From positions 310,001-374,000 of the forward strand of contig NZ_CP062221.1 in the NCBI RefSeq assembly GCF_021590045.1: a stretch of DNA of 64,000 nt, in the 5' to 3' direction. The notes beneath the pieces were generated by a model. The model was not told the DNA's origin. It saw nothing but the letters and a program-made list of their open reading frames with translations, and did no database searches. How positions within the stretch are numbered: position 1 is the stretch's first letter; every line of letters begins with the position of its first letter. Both the position numbers and the translations under genes were made by a program. Of the stretch, positions 8,601 through 17,219 are shown in pieces. This DNA comes from Cellulomonas palmilytica. Its GTDB lineage: Bacteria; Actinomycetota; Actinomycetes; Actinomycetales; Cellulomonadaceae.

Positions 8601-11157
8601 GTTCTTCGGGCTCCGGGACGGCAGGCAGGACCCCACCGCTCGGCTCCGGTCGCTGTGGACGGCAGTCGAGCGCGAGGGTGGGCCTGACCAGACTTCGATG
8701 CGGGACCTCGTCCTCGGCAGGGCCGGCGGTGCCATCACCGACTACCTCATCGACCCGGCCAAGGTGATCCTGCGGCGCGGCGGGCAAGAAGGGTGGGCGT
8801 GTCCCAAGTGCAAGCGGACCCACCTCACACGGGGCTGCGCACTGTGCACCAGGTGCGGGACGCCGCTCCCCTCCGAGACTGCACCGATCGACAAGCAGGA
8901 CGACTACTACGCGTGGAAGGCCACCAGCGGTGACGGCCGGTTCCGGCTCCACTGCGCGGAGCTGTCCGGCCAGACCGACCGCGTCGACGCCCAGTCACGC
9001 CAGAGCCGGTTCCAGGGGGTCTTCCTCGACCAGCGGGAGCGGGAACTCCCGGACGGCATCGACCTGCTGTCGGTCACGACGACGATGGAGGCGGGAGTCG
9101 ACATCGGCTCGCTGTCGGTCGTCGTGCTCGGCAACATGCCTCCCACACGCTTCAACTACCAGCAGCGTGTCGGGCGGGCTGGCCGGAGGAGCTCGCCCGT
9201 CGCCGTCGCACTCACCGTCTGCCGCGGCCGCAGCCACGACGAGTACTACTTCGACCGGCCCGAGAAGATCACGAACGAGCCGACGCCGAAGCCTTACCTC
9301 GCCCTGAAGCAGCGGGAGATCTTCGACCGGGCCCTCCGCAGCCACGTCCTGCAGACCGCTATGCGGTCACTCGGCACCCACCTGGACTCCGACCCCGATA
9401 TCGACTTCACGGCGACAGCGAACGTCCATGGCGCCTTCGGCAAGACCTCTCAATGGGAAGCCCTGCGGCCACATCTCGCAGGCTGGCTGGCCGGTCACAA
9501 GGCCGACGTCCGTGCCGGTGCAGTCGCTCTGGCGCGAAGCACTCCGTTCGAGAGCGAAGCCATGGCGATCGCCGACGAGCTGTGCGGCACCCTCGTCCCG
9601 CAGATCGACGAGGCGGTGACGACGGGAGTCCATGAGGACCTCAGCCAGCGGCTCGCTGAGGTGGGGCTGCTCCCCATGTTCGGTTTCCCCAGCAGCGTCA
9701 GGTATCTGCATCTCCGGCGCCCCGACAAGGCCTACCCGTGGCCACCTGCCGCCTCAATCGACCGGGACCTCCCGATGGCGGTCACCCAGTTCGCACCGAT
9801 GAGCGAGATCGTCAAGGACGGCCGCGTCTACACCGTGGTCGGCGTCTCCTCGTTCGAGCCGCGACGGCCGTGGCCTCGCGCCTCTGCCGACCCCCTCGGC
9901 GCGTCACGTGCCCTCGCCGTGTGCCGGGCTTGCTCCTACCTGCACGACGCAGAGGCGGAGGCCAGCGAAGAGCAAGAGGTATGCCCTCGCTGCGGGGCGG
10001 GACCTGACAGCTTCAGGTCGATGCCGCTGCGCGAGCCGCTGGGGTTCCGCGCAAGCGCGAAGGTCCGCGACTTCGACGGCAACTTCTCCTGGACGGCCCG
10101 CGCCATGGCGGCCCGGGCACACACCGACCTCACGGCGCTGAGCCAGCAGCCGACGGGGGCCGGTGTCGTGTACGCCGGCCCGGGCCGCCGGTACGTCATC
10201 AACGACAACGGCGGGAAGCTCTTCGGCTTCGTCGGGACGCCTTCAGGCGGGCAGGACTGGGGTGGCTTCATCTCGACAGATGCGGTCAAGCGTGACCTGG
10301 TGTACGGCAAGGACCCGGTGGGCGAACCATTCGACGTTGCCCTTGGCGCGGTCCAGCCCACGGACTTCCTGTTCTGGGGCCCTGACCAGCCTGTGCGAGC
10401 GAAGGAGGGGGTACGGCTCAACCTCGCCGCCGGGGCTCAGCAGCCGTCGGGTGCACGAGAGTCCGGAGAGGGCCGCCGCGGGGCGTGGTACAGCCTCGCC
10501 TTCCTGCTCAGGACCGCGGCAGCGGCGTGGCTCGACATCCAGCCTGTGGAGCTGACGGCAGGCATCTACTCCGGGCTCGTCGACGACCAGCCCGCGCTCT
10601 TCGCGTTTATCGCAGACACCCTCGAGAACGGCGCGGGCTTCAGCACCTACCTCGGCACGGCGGGGCTCACCGAGTACCAGGAGGCGATTGCCAGGCTCCT
10701 GAAGGAGCTCGAACAGGAGAGCCACGCGCAGGAATGCAGCGCGTCGTGCTACCGGTGCCTGCGGGACTACGGGAACATGGCATACCACGCGCTCCTGGAC
10801 TGGCGGCTGGCGCGGGACCTCTATGGCCTGCTCCAGGGTGGGACGCTGACCGTCGACACTGAGGCCGAGAAGAAGGCGATCGCGCGTTGGTCGGAGTCAT
10901 TCGGCGCGCAGGTCATAGAGGGTGCGCCGGCCGCGACAGCGCACTACGGCCACCCAAAGTTCGGGAGCATCGCCGTCGTGGCCAAGCATCCCCTCGAGGC
11001 GTCGGAGACGACCCTGATCTCGCAGAGGATGCTAGACGCTCAGGTATTCGCAGAGGCCAACCTCGACGACCTTGACGGCGTGGTCTTCGTCGACACGTTC
11101 ACGCTCGACCGCGAGCCACGCCGGGTCCTCGAGATGTGCGAGGAGGTCGAGGGGTAG
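5650..11157 (+). CDS. Giant DEAD/DEAH helicase with zinc clusters and DUF1998 C-terminus (DruE-like)
   Basis: About 1835 aa from GTG 5650 (overlapping the previous stop; ATG 5683 is a possible alternative). Helicase motifs are clear: Walker A TAGTGSGKTES near residue 133, the DExH motif 'VVDELHMY' near 350, 'FTDSRQDAAKL' near 755, and 'TTTMEAGVDIG...QRVGRAGRR' near 1140-1180. Cysteine clusters suitable for zinc occur around 7225-7370 ('CGCGN...CQNCGDVF'), 7729 ('CPSCGDDW'), 8797-8860 ('CPKCK...CTRCG') and 9931-10000. The C-terminus has the DUF1998 signature 'CSASCYRCLRDYGN'. Size and layout match DruE helicases of Druantia and are related to the DISARM DrmA/DrmB pair, here in a single chain. 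It is expected to move on DNA during phage defence; the exact mechanism is not known. Confidence 0.85.
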   Translation: MTGVKQAGRGLMGSTSGGERRLNPLGTFNRLREAYFKYYDTPFGLANRQLEDERRELLDRDGGVFRSPHIELRPEYVTADRPLGESVSASGAAPELEAFAQCGLFPPGVVLYRHQEEALAAGVAQDGHMVITAGTGSGKTESFLLPVLSTLLKESRGWQGGPAPQQASPWWRSDTEPFAAQREGEHGRRQAVRTLILYPMNALVDDQLIRLRRALDSDAARTWLDTHRSGHRFYFGRYTGSTPVTGAPGNGLAVKDLRHYLRETETRSSRARELASSPGADPDTQYFVPRLDGAEMRSRWDMSAAPPDILITNYSMLNVMLLREKDDLFFESTKAWLDEDPDNKFTLVVDELHMYRGTAGTEVAYLLRQLRHRLGLDNRPGQFRVLAASASLDPSRDQEYLASFFDVEPGKFEFVRGHLVPSLPAAASTVPPAQVLDASDAPAAAALARTTGLTAAIRAALHEGEGGGTSKTAADLAQRLFPGAPPEEGEQAVGRILEGLAADPEPGDPRLRVHMFFRNVPGIWACTDPECGRVPPEHREGRGVGWLYAEPVSRCGCGNRVLELLYCQNCGDVFLGGFAPEGATQRSAVDTTLLADVPELAKLPDQVSLERTAANYVVYWPDPRPTLDRLDKAVWGAKKTVEFAFRRSELKPGTGGLRNTEAGATGWSFHVTAAPGSKNGPAAHELSPFPTQCPSCGDDWEIKFSHDRNGMLPVTDPLRKRSPIRAMRTGFEKINQVLITELAGDLDEDDRKVIVFTDSRQDAAKLSSGLALRHYQDLLRLLLVQRLTAAGDPADDVRLAKAHVVGGTKTDASWEALDRLAERDPATLSELRSYWEGKPGGTDELLARLEQRLGSQPSIAEISSGLASDLLALGMNPGGPHANLQQTDEIKNPRPWTSCYDWDVTPPKERGGLAPAQKTLVRDIQQSLIKELLDGLFSGAGRDFESLGLGWLTLEGDTAGPDIDPSSSLAHVRAALRVLADQRRFFGLRDGRQDPTARLRSLWTAVEREGGPDQTSMRDLVLGRAGGAITDYLIDPAKVILRRGGQEGWACPKCKRTHLTRGCALCTRCGTPLPSETAPIDKQDDYYAWKATSGDGRFRLHCAELSGQTDRVDAQSRQSRFQGVFLDQRERELPDGIDLLSVTTTMEAGVDIGSLSVVVLGNMPPTRFNYQQRVGRAGRRSSPVAVALTVCRGRSHDEYYFDRPEKITNEPTPKPYLALKQREIFDRALRSHVLQTAMRSLGTHLDSDPDIDFTATANVHGAFGKTSQWEALRPHLAGWLAGHKADVRAGAVALARSTPFESEAMAIADELCGTLVPQIDEAVTTGVHEDLSQRLAEVGLLPMFGFPSSVRYLHLRRPDKAYPWPPAASIDRDLPMAVTQFAPMSEIVKDGRVYTVVGVSSFEPRRPWPRASADPLGASRALAVCRACSYLHDAEAEASEEQEVCPRCGAGPDSFRSMPLREPLGFRASAKVRDFDGNFSWTARAMAARAHTDLTALSQQPTGAGVVYAGPGRRYVINDNGGKLFGFVGTPSGGQDWGGFISTDAVKRDLVYGKDPVGEPFDVALGAVQPTDFLFWGPDQPVRAKEGVRLNLAAGAQQPSGARESGEGRRGAWYSLAFLLRTAAAAWLDIQPVELTAGIYSGLVDDQPALFAFIADTLENGAGFSTYLGTAGLTEYQEAIARLLKELEQESHAQECSASCYRCLRDYGNMAYHALLDWRLARDLYGLLQGGTLTVDTEAEKKAIARWSESFGAQVIEGAPAATAHYGHPKFGSIAVVAKHPLEASETTLISQRMLDAQVFAEANLDDLDGVVFVDTFTLDREPRRVLEMCEEVEG

Positions 11158-11167
11158 GAGGCCCGCG

Positions 11168-12142
11168 ATGGAGACACCTCACGGATGGCTTGCGCCGTCG
11201 TCGGCTTGGCGGCTGGCTCAGTGCGGCGCGTCCGCCGTGCCGTCTGCCGCGCCTATTGCCCCCACTCCCGGGCACGTCACCAGCGCGGGCTCGGCAGCAC
11301 ACGCGGCTGTGGCCGCCTGGGTGCAGCAAGGGCTGTGGAAGCGTCCGGGGCCTCATCTCGAGCGCCTATACGACGACGTCTGTAGAGCTCATGGCCTTGA
11401 GCCAGAGAGCATCCGTGACGGCCGCCTCACCCGTGGCCGCCTCGGCGCGCGGGAACAGCAGCTCCGCTCGCTGCTGCTCTCTGCGGGCCCCAACCCCCTC
11501 GTCTCGTGCGAGACGCCCGTCCGCGATGACATGCGACGGCTGTGGGGCATCCCCGACCTCGTCGCCCGGGGCACCGCGACGCTGGTGATCGACCTGAAGA
11601 CCGGCACTCGTGCGACGGCTCCTCTGCCCGACCGGGTCAGGGACCAGCTCCTTATGTACGCCCACCTGGTCAGCGTGGAAGACGGGAAGTTTCCAGCCCG
11701 CGCCGTCGTCTTCAGTCTCATCAAGGGCACCATCGAGATCAGCCTGGGCGCGGCAGACTTCGACCGGCTACTGGCCGGCATCGACGCGGCGCGAGCCTCG
11801 CAGCCGAAGGCCCGGCCATCCCCAGATGCGTGCAGGTCCTGCGCACGCCGCCTCACCTGCGGGCCGCACTGGGACGCCGTGCACCTGTGGGACGAGCCAG
11901 ATGGGCTCGAGGGCGAGATCCTCAGAGTCGCCGCAGCAGAGAACGGCGCCGTGTCAGTGCAGCTGTTGACGACGGGCGGGCCAGCCTGGCTCACGCACCT
12001 CGAGCCCAAGATGCTGGGCCGGGATGTAGCTGTGGGGCGCCACGCCCGCGCTGTCCGTGTCGTCCGCCGCACTTCATCACCCGAGACGTGGCGAGCGACC
12101 CGACAGACACAGGTAGCTGCTACCACCTGGCGCAGCGACTAA
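11168..12142 (+). CDS. RecB/Cas4-like PD-(D/E)XK nuclease
   Basis: A 324-aa protein from ATG 11168, preceded by GGAGG; the longer open frame upstream is Ser/Arg noise overlapping the helicase. The N-terminus 'LAPSSAWRLAQCGAS' is the typical first helix of RecB/AddB/Cas4 nucleases. The core 'GIPDLVARGTATLVIDLKTG...DQLLMYAHL' supplies the catalytic Asp, D-L-K and Q-x3-Y motifs. The C-terminal 'CRSCARRLTCG' with the upstream Cys could ligate an iron-sulfur cluster. Such enzymes degrade or resect DNA ends and often act with a helicase. It lies 10 bases downstream of the helicase gene, so it is very likely in the same operon. It is not a named part of the classical Druantia type II set. Confidence 0.8.
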   Translation: METPHGWLAPSSAWRLAQCGASAVPSAAPIAPTPGHVTSAGSAAHAAVAAWVQQGLWKRPGPHLERLYDDVCRAHGLEPESIRDGRLTRGRLGAREQQLRSLLLSAGPNPLVSCETPVRDDMRRLWGIPDLVARGTATLVIDLKTGTRATAPLPDRVRDQLLMYAHLVSVEDGKFPARAVVFSLIKGTIEISLGAADFDRLLAGIDAARASQPKARPSPDACRSCARRLTCGPHWDAVHLWDEPDGLEGEILRVAAAENGAVSVQLLTTGGPAWLTHLEPKMLGRDVAVGRHARAVRVVRRTSSPETWRATRQTQVAATTWRSD

Positions 12143-12193
12143 CGGCATGTGGGTGCGTGGCTTCCAACGCACCACAACCCTCGGAGGCAACAG

Positions 12194-12889
12194 ATGGACC
12201 TCAACTGGCAGGACGACAATCTCGGCACCCGGGTGCGGGTGGCGCTCTGGCTGACGAAGGAAGTGGGCGAGGGTGGCACGTTCCGCAAGCAGCAGCTGCG
12301 TGACGCCATGCCCGGCGTCGAGCAGATCGACCGCCGAATGCGCGACCTCCGGCCCGCCGGGTGGGAGATCCTCACCTACCGTGACCGCGCCGGGCTGGAG
12401 CCTGACGAGCTGCTCCTCAACAAGATCGGGCTGCCGGTGTGGCGGCCCGAGCACCGGGCGGCAGGGCTCCGGGTGATCCCGGCCCGGGTCCGCCAGCAGG
12501 TTCTCGAGCGGGACTCGCACAGGTGCGTGCGGTGCGGGGTCCTCGCTGGTGAGCCGTACGCCGACGACCCCGCAACGACCGCCCGCCTCACCATCGGCCA
12601 CGTCAGCCCGCACAAGTACGGCTCGGCGGCCACGGCCTCGGACCTGGTGACCGAGTGCGCGCGCTGCAACGAGACGGTCAAGCACTTCACGGGCGCACGG
12701 CTGACGAAGGAGCAGGTGTGGGACCGCGTTGTCGACCTGAGCAACCGCGACAAGGTCAAGGTGCTGTCGTGGCTCGAGAAGGGCCGTCGCGAGGCGTCGC
12801 CCGCTGAGATCGCGGCGTCACTGGTGTTCCAGCTCCCCGCAGTCGAGCGTGACGAGATCCGTGACCGGCTCGCGGACGCCGTCGGCTGA
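12194..12889 (+). CDS. HNH endonuclease
   Basis: A 231-aa protein with start ATG 12194, preceded by GGAGG at 12183-12187. The N-terminal 95 residues look like a helical DNA-reading domain ('GGTFRKQQLRDAMPGVEQIDRRMRDLRPAGW'), as found in HNH restriction proteins. The nuclease core at about residues 105-160 has 'RCVRCG', the catalytic His in 'IGHVSPHKYG', and the second Cys pair plus Asn in 'ECARCNETVKH', the H-N-H/zinc-finger arrangement. The gene overlaps the start of the Vsr gene, and a cytosine methyltransferase follows. HNH-Vsr-Dcm sets are common actinobacterial restriction loci, so this may be the restriction enzyme matching that methyltransferase, or an accessory nuclease of the helicase operon. 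Confidence 0.8.
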   Translation: MDLNWQDDNLGTRVRVALWLTKEVGEGGTFRKQQLRDAMPGVEQIDRRMRDLRPAGWEILTYRDRAGLEPDELLLNKIGLPVWRPEHRAAGLRVIPARVRQQVLERDSHRCVRCGVLAGEPYADDPATTARLTIGHVSPHKYGSAATASDLVTECARCNETVKHFTGARLTKEQVWDRVVDLSNRDKVKVLSWLEKGRREASPAEIAASLVFQLPAVERDEIRDRLADAVG

Positions 12890-13328
12890 CCGGCCCGGAG
12901 CGAGCGGATCCTGGGCTTCGACGCCCGGGGTCCGCTCGCGCATGCAGCTCCAGCGGAGCCGCGACACCGCTCCAGAGATGGCGCTGCGCAGGCTCATGCA
13001 CGCGCGCGGCCACCGGTACAGAGTTGACCGTCTGCTCCCACTCGTCGGCGTCCAAAGGCGTGCCGACCTCGTCTTCGGCCCTGCCCGCGTCGCGGTCTTC
13101 GTCGACGGGTGCTTCTGGCACGGCTGCCCGCTCCACGGCAACCCGGCCGTTAAGGCCAACGTCTGGTACTGGCCTGACAAGATCGCCCGCAATCGGGCAC
13201 GAGATGCCGACACAGACCGGCGGCTCCGCGAGATCGGCTGGCTGCCGTTCCGGGCATGGGAGCACGAGACACCGTCGGACGTGGCGGACCGTCTCGAGGC
13301 TGCGCTCCGCAGCCGGAGGCTCAGCTGA
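12849..13328 (+). CDS. vsr: Very short patch repair endonuclease (Vsr)
   Basis: A protein of up to 159 aa. The 5' end is uncertain: GTG 12849, GTG 12861 and ATG 12942 are possible, all but the last overlapping the HNH gene. The conserved core starts at 'STPGVRSRMQLQRSRDTAPEMALRR', matching the usual Vsr N-terminal region, so a start before 12942 is preferred. 'ADLVF...VAVFVDGCFWHGCP' contains the catalytic Asp and the zinc-binding His/Cys residues of the family. Vsr nicks next to T:G mismatches created by deamination of 5-methylcytosine. The gene ends convergently with the cytosine methyltransferase, overlapping by eight bases, which fits the expected functional partnership. Confidence 0.9.
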   Translation: MTRSVTGSRTPSADRPGASGSWASTPGVRSRMQLQRSRDTAPEMALRRLMHARGHRYRVDRLLPLVGVQRRADLVFGPARVAVFVDGCFWHGCPLHGNPAVKANVWYWPDKIARNRARDADTDRRLREIGWLPFRAWEHETPSDVADRLEAALRSRRLS

Positions 13329-14601
13329 TCTGCCGGCGCCTCCCGTGGTCCGCGAAGGCAAGGTGCCGGTCGTGGTCCTCCTGGCCGCGGAACGCCTTGA
13401 AGTCGCCGAGCTTCCAGGCTGTGCTCCCGCCGCGCGGGGCCTCGTGGACCTCGAAGTCGTGCTTGAGACGGCTGATCCTGGCCTCGATTTCGTCGGCGGT
13501 GAGGCGCGATCCCAAGGTGCGCTCGATCCGCGCCGTGGTCATCCAGTCGTCGGCGTCCCGCAGCGCCCGGTAGACCTCGTCGTGCATCTTCCGCTCTGGG
13601 CTACGCTCCGCTGAGCTGGTAGCGGGATCGAAGGCACGGGCGATTGCCTCACCCACGGCGCGGGCGACCGGGGGCGGGAACGCGTTGCCGACCTGCCGGT
13701 AGTGCGACGTCTTGCGGCCGGTGAACGTCCACTCATACTCAGGCCCATGCCAGCCCTGCAACCGCTCCACCATCTCCAGCGTCAGCCGGGGCATGTGGTT
13801 CGGGTCAGTGGTGTTCGGAGGCTCGTTGGCGATGCCCATGCCGTCGACACCGAGCGCAGCCCACGCCCGCTTGGCACGAGTCGGCCCGAGGTCGGCCCCG
13901 CCGTGCTTCTTGCTGCCGCCCACGATGGTGGGGGCGATGCCGGTCGCACGCTCGTAAGCCCACGTGTCTGCGTGCTTCCAGTTCTTCGACATGAGGTCCA
14001 GGAGCGTCGTGCCGACAGTCTCAGACGTCGGCTTCTTCTCCGGCCACTCGAAGCGCGCCGCGTCCTCCGGCCGGAGTGCCACAAGCACGAAGCGTGGCCG
14101 CAGCTGGGGGACGCCGTAGTCCTTGGCCTCGAGCAGCTCCCAGTCGGCGACGTAGCCGAGCTCCTCGAACCGGTCAATGACCGCCTGCCGGTAGCCACCG
14201 AAGCGAGTGGAAGAGAGGCCACGTACATTCTCGAGCATCACAGCACGCGGCTGCATGCGGCCTGCCAGTTCAACCGCCCACGCGAAGAGGTCCCGCTCGT
14301 CATTTGCACCCAGTTGCTTCCCAGCGACACTGAATGGCGGGCACGGCACCCCTCCTGCCAGGAGGTCGATCCCAGCCTGGAACTCTGAGGGATTCCAGAC
14401 CCGCGGATCAGCGACGTCGCCGACAGCAACAAGAGACTCCACGTCGTCACCCGGCTGGAGCCGCCCCAGGTTAGTGCGGAGGGTCGCAGCGGCCGTCGGG
14501 TCGATCTCTACTGCGAGTCTGTGCTCGAACCCCGCGAGGTGGAGCCCTAGTGACTGGCCGCCCGCTCCAGCGCAGATCTCGACGACACTCAGCTTGCTCA
14601 C
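13321..14601 (-). CDS. dcm: DNA (cytosine-5)-methyltransferase
   Basis: A 426-aa protein with all main C5-methyltransferase motifs: I 'EICAGAGGQSLG' (AdoMet binding), IV 'GGVPCPPFS' with the catalytic Cys, VI 'ENVRG', VIII 'QLRPR', and X 'RQVGNAFPPPVARA'. The target-recognition region is about residues 190-290 and the recognition sequence cannot be read from it. A C-terminal extension after motif X (from about residue 335, 'HDEVYRALRDADDWMTTARIERTLG') looks like a winged-helix domain, an addition seen in some stand-alone Dcm proteins. It would protect host DNA from the HNH or helicase-nuclease machinery on the opposite strand. In a Druantia type II reading it takes the DruM position. Confidence 0.92.
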   Translation of the reverse strand: MSKLSVVEICAGAGGQSLGLHLAGFEHRLAVEIDPTAAATLRTNLGRLQPGDDVESLVAVGDVADPRVWNPSEFQAGIDLLAGGVPCPPFSVAGKQLGANDERDLFAWAVELAGRMQPRAVMLENVRGLSSTRFGGYRQAVIDRFEELGYVADWELLEAKDYGVPQLRPRFVLVALRPEDAARFEWPEKKPTSETVGTTLLDLMSKNWKHADTWAYERATGIAPTIVGGSKKHGGADLGPTRAKRAWAALGVDGMGIANEPPNTTDPNHMPRLTLEMVERLQGWHGPEYEWTFTGRKTSHYRQVGNAFPPPVARAVGEAIARAFDPATSSAERSPERKMHDEVYRALRDADDWMTTARIERTLGSRLTADEIEARISRLKHDFEVHEAPRGGSTAWKLGDFKAFRGQEDHDRHLAFADHGRRRQIS

Positions 14602-15242
14602 ACCGACTCCTCAACCCGCCGACTAGGAGCCTGCACTCGGCTCCGAGAGCAGTGTGGCCCATGGCGCAGACACTGATCACGCAGCGGTAGCTTCCCTGTC
14701 GGTCGCCAGTGCGCCCGGCAGCACTCGCGCGATGCTTCAGCTCGGGTGCTCAGTTAGCTCTACGGCCCCAACCGACTCGATCGCCTTACGGGTTGCAGGA
14801 GCGTTGTGACCCGACGAAGCACGCCACAGGCATCATCGGTGCAGCCAGGCTCCCTGCTCACGTGCAGCGTCACGTGGGATCGCGCACATAAGCCGGTACT
14901 GATCGCCCTCAGGCGAGGATAGCCAGGTGGGCGAGTCAGCCCGGCCGCCTCGGCGCTACCGGCTGAGTGCTAGCCACTCGTCAGCGCCTGCTTGAGCGGG
15001 GCTCATGGCCGCCCCGGAACTCTGACCCGCTGTCGATGATGCGCCGCCGCAGCTCATCAGGCGGTCGGCAGCGACTGCACCTCCCGCCGAGGCCGCATGT
15101 GGCCCACGCACCCACCCGGCTAGAGTCCCCCACGTAAGCGGCCCGACGGACTTCCGCCCCGCGCTCTGCGCCCGCGGCGGACATGTCCCCTCCGCACGAT
15201 CCTTCGTGCTGCCAGGGGACGATCTCGGTGGGTGTGAACCGG
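14602..15242. other. Non-coding interval between the methyltransferase and the nuclease-helicase gene
   Basis: About 640 bases separating divergently transcribed genes. I see no convincing gene. GC is somewhat lower near 14650-14900. A stretch around 14735-14810 has tRNA-like words but does not fold into a cloverleaf with paired acceptor ends. The interval should contain the promoters for both flanking genes. No direct repeats or attachment-site-like duplications were recognised. Confidence 0.4.
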
Positions 15243-17126
15243 ATGAGCGCCGACGCGCTCGCCGCCATGACGGACAGTGACTCCTCGGAGATCGAGCGTG
15301 TGCTCGCGGATTACCTCTTCCAGGAAGGTGTCGGCGTCCCGGGCATCGGTGAACGGCGGTCGTGGCGGAGCAGCCTGCCGGTCCTCGCGCGGGACCTGCG
15401 TGACGCAGGGCTGGGCAAGGTCGAGGTGATCCTCGAGCACCGCCTGCCGCTGACCAGCAAGCGCGCGGACGTGGTGCTGGCCGGGGTGCACCCGCGGACC
15501 GGCGCGCCGTCGTACGTCGTCGTGGAGCTCAAGCAGTGGGGCAGGGCCGCACGCTGGGAGACCAGCGACTCGCTCGTCGAGGTGGAGGGCGCTCCCTACC
15601 GTCCGTCGCTGCACCCGTCGCTGCAGGTCGCGGGGTACGTCGACTACCTGCAGGACTTCACGGCGTCGCTCGCCGACGGCCACGCGTCGGTGACCGGTGT
15701 GGCCTACCTGCACAACGCGACGGACCACGGCGTGCAGGACCTGCGGGCGATGCCTGCGTCGTCGTCCGCCCGGCTCGTCACCGGCCAGCGTCGCGGCGAG
15801 CTGCACGACCTGCTGCGGGGTCTGCTCGCGCCGGAGCCTGGGGTCCACGCCGCTGACGAGCTCCTCGGCTCGGCGATCCGCCCGTCGCGGCAGCTGCTCA
15901 GCGTCGCGGCCGCCGAGATCCGCGAGCGCGAGCAGTTCGTCCTCCTCGACGAGCAGCGCGTCGCCTACGAGATGGTGCTGGCGGCCGTCGACGAGGCGCG
16001 GTCGTCGGACACCAAGACGGTGGTCGTCGTGGCCGGTGGTCCCGGCAGCGGCAAGAGCGTGATCGCACTGTCGCTTCTGGGCGAGCTGGCTCGCCAGGGT
16101 CGCACGGTGCTACACGCGACCGGCTCGCGGTCGTTCACGCAGACCTTGCGCCAGGTGGCCGGCAAGGGTTCGACCCGGACCAAGAGCCTGTTCATGTACT
16201 TCAACAGCTTCATGACCGCGGAGAAGAACGGGCTGGACGTGCTCATCCTCGACGAGGCACACCGCCTCCGGGAGAAGTCCGTCAACCGGTACACGCCCAA
16301 GACGTTGCGTGAGCGTGCGCGCGCTCAGGTCGACGAGCTCCTCGACGCCGCCCGCGTCCCCGTCTTCCTGCTCGACCAGCACCAGGTGGTGCGCCCGGGC
16401 GAGCTGGGCAGCGTTCCGGAGATCGAGCAGGCCGCCCGCGCGCGGGGCCTCACCGTGCGGCACGTCGACCTGGGGGCGCAGTTCCGCGCCGGAGGCAGCG
16501 AGCGCTACGTCGAGTGGGTGCAGCGGCTGCTCGGGCTGCACGGCGAAGGACCCGTGCCCTGGGCGGACGAGCCGGGCTTCCGTGTCGATGTCGTCGACAC
16601 GCCACACGAGCTCGAGGCCCGGCTGCGCGCGTACCAGGACGCCGGCTCCAAGGCGCGCATGACCGCCGGCTACTGCTGGCGCTGGAGCGACCCGCGACCT
16701 GACGGCACCCTGGTCCCCGACGTCCAGATCGGCGACTGGTCACGCCCGTGGAACCTCAAGGGCGACCGCGCCACCGGCGGGGCGCCGCCGTCGTCGCTGT
16801 GGGCGACCGACCCCGCCGGCTTCGGACAGGTCGGCTGCGTCTACACGGCCCAGGGCTTCGAGTACGACTGGAACGGCGTGATTCTTGGCCCCGACCTGGT
16901 GTGGCGCGACGGCAGGTTCGTCGCCCGGCGGGACCAGAACCGCGACCCCGACTTCCGCAGCAGGACGAGCGTGGACGACGCCACCTTCGACCGCCTGGTG
17001 CGGCACGTCTACAAGGTGCTGCTCACCCGCGGGATGGTCGGCACGCTGCTGTACTCGCCGGACGAGGAGACCCGCGACGCGTTGCGCGAGCTCGTCAACC
17101 GGCCCGGGGGCCCGCCTGGCAGGTGA
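15243..17126 (+). CDS. PD-(D/E)XK nuclease fused to DUF2075 (Schlafen-group-3-like) helicase
   Basis: About 627 aa from ATG 15243; ATG 15267 and an upstream in-frame ATG at 15183 are alternatives. The N-terminal part has 'RADVVLAG...YVVVELKQW', an Asp followed by E-L-K, which fits a PD-(D/E)XK nuclease. From about residue 240 a P-loop ATPase follows: Walker A 'VAGGPGSGKSV', Walker B 'VLILDEAH', and later 'CVYTAQGFEYDWNGVILG', typical of DUF2075 superfamily 1 helicases. Proteins of this type occur alone in defence islands. It is transcribed away from the methyltransferase and closes the island. Substrate (DNA or RNA) is not evident from the sequence. Confidence 0.85.
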   Translation: MSADALAAMTDSDSSEIERVLADYLFQEGVGVPGIGERRSWRSSLPVLARDLRDAGLGKVEVILEHRLPLTSKRADVVLAGVHPRTGAPSYVVVELKQWGRAARWETSDSLVEVEGAPYRPSLHPSLQVAGYVDYLQDFTASLADGHASVTGVAYLHNATDHGVQDLRAMPASSSARLVTGQRRGELHDLLRGLLAPEPGVHAADELLGSAIRPSRQLLSVAAAEIREREQFVLLDEQRVAYEMVLAAVDEARSSDTKTVVVVAGGPGSGKSVIALSLLGELARQGRTVLHATGSRSFTQTLRQVAGKGSTRTKSLFMYFNSFMTAEKNGLDVLILDEAHRLREKSVNRYTPKTLRERARAQVDELLDAARVPVFLLDQHQVVRPGELGSVPEIEQAARARGLTVRHVDLGAQFRAGGSERYVEWVQRLLGLHGEGPVPWADEPGFRVDVVDTPHELEARLRAYQDAGSKARMTAGYCWRWSDPRPDGTLVPDVQIGDWSRPWNLKGDRATGGAPPSSLWATDPAGFGQVGCVYTAQGFEYDWNGVILGPDLVWRDGRFVARRDQNRDPDFRSRTSVDDATFDRLVRHVYKVLLTRGMVGTLLYSPDEETRDALRELVNRPGGPPGR

Positions 17127-17219
17127 CACGCCCGTGGCCCGTCTGGACCGACCGGCGTGGGCTCCCCCGAAGGTCTGCACAACCGGGCGGTTCGCCCGCC
17201 GCGCGGCTACGGCGGCGGG

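Noticed and set aside
14735..14810. tRNA-like words near the methyltransferase
   Set aside because: No paired acceptor stem or complete D and T arms can be formed.
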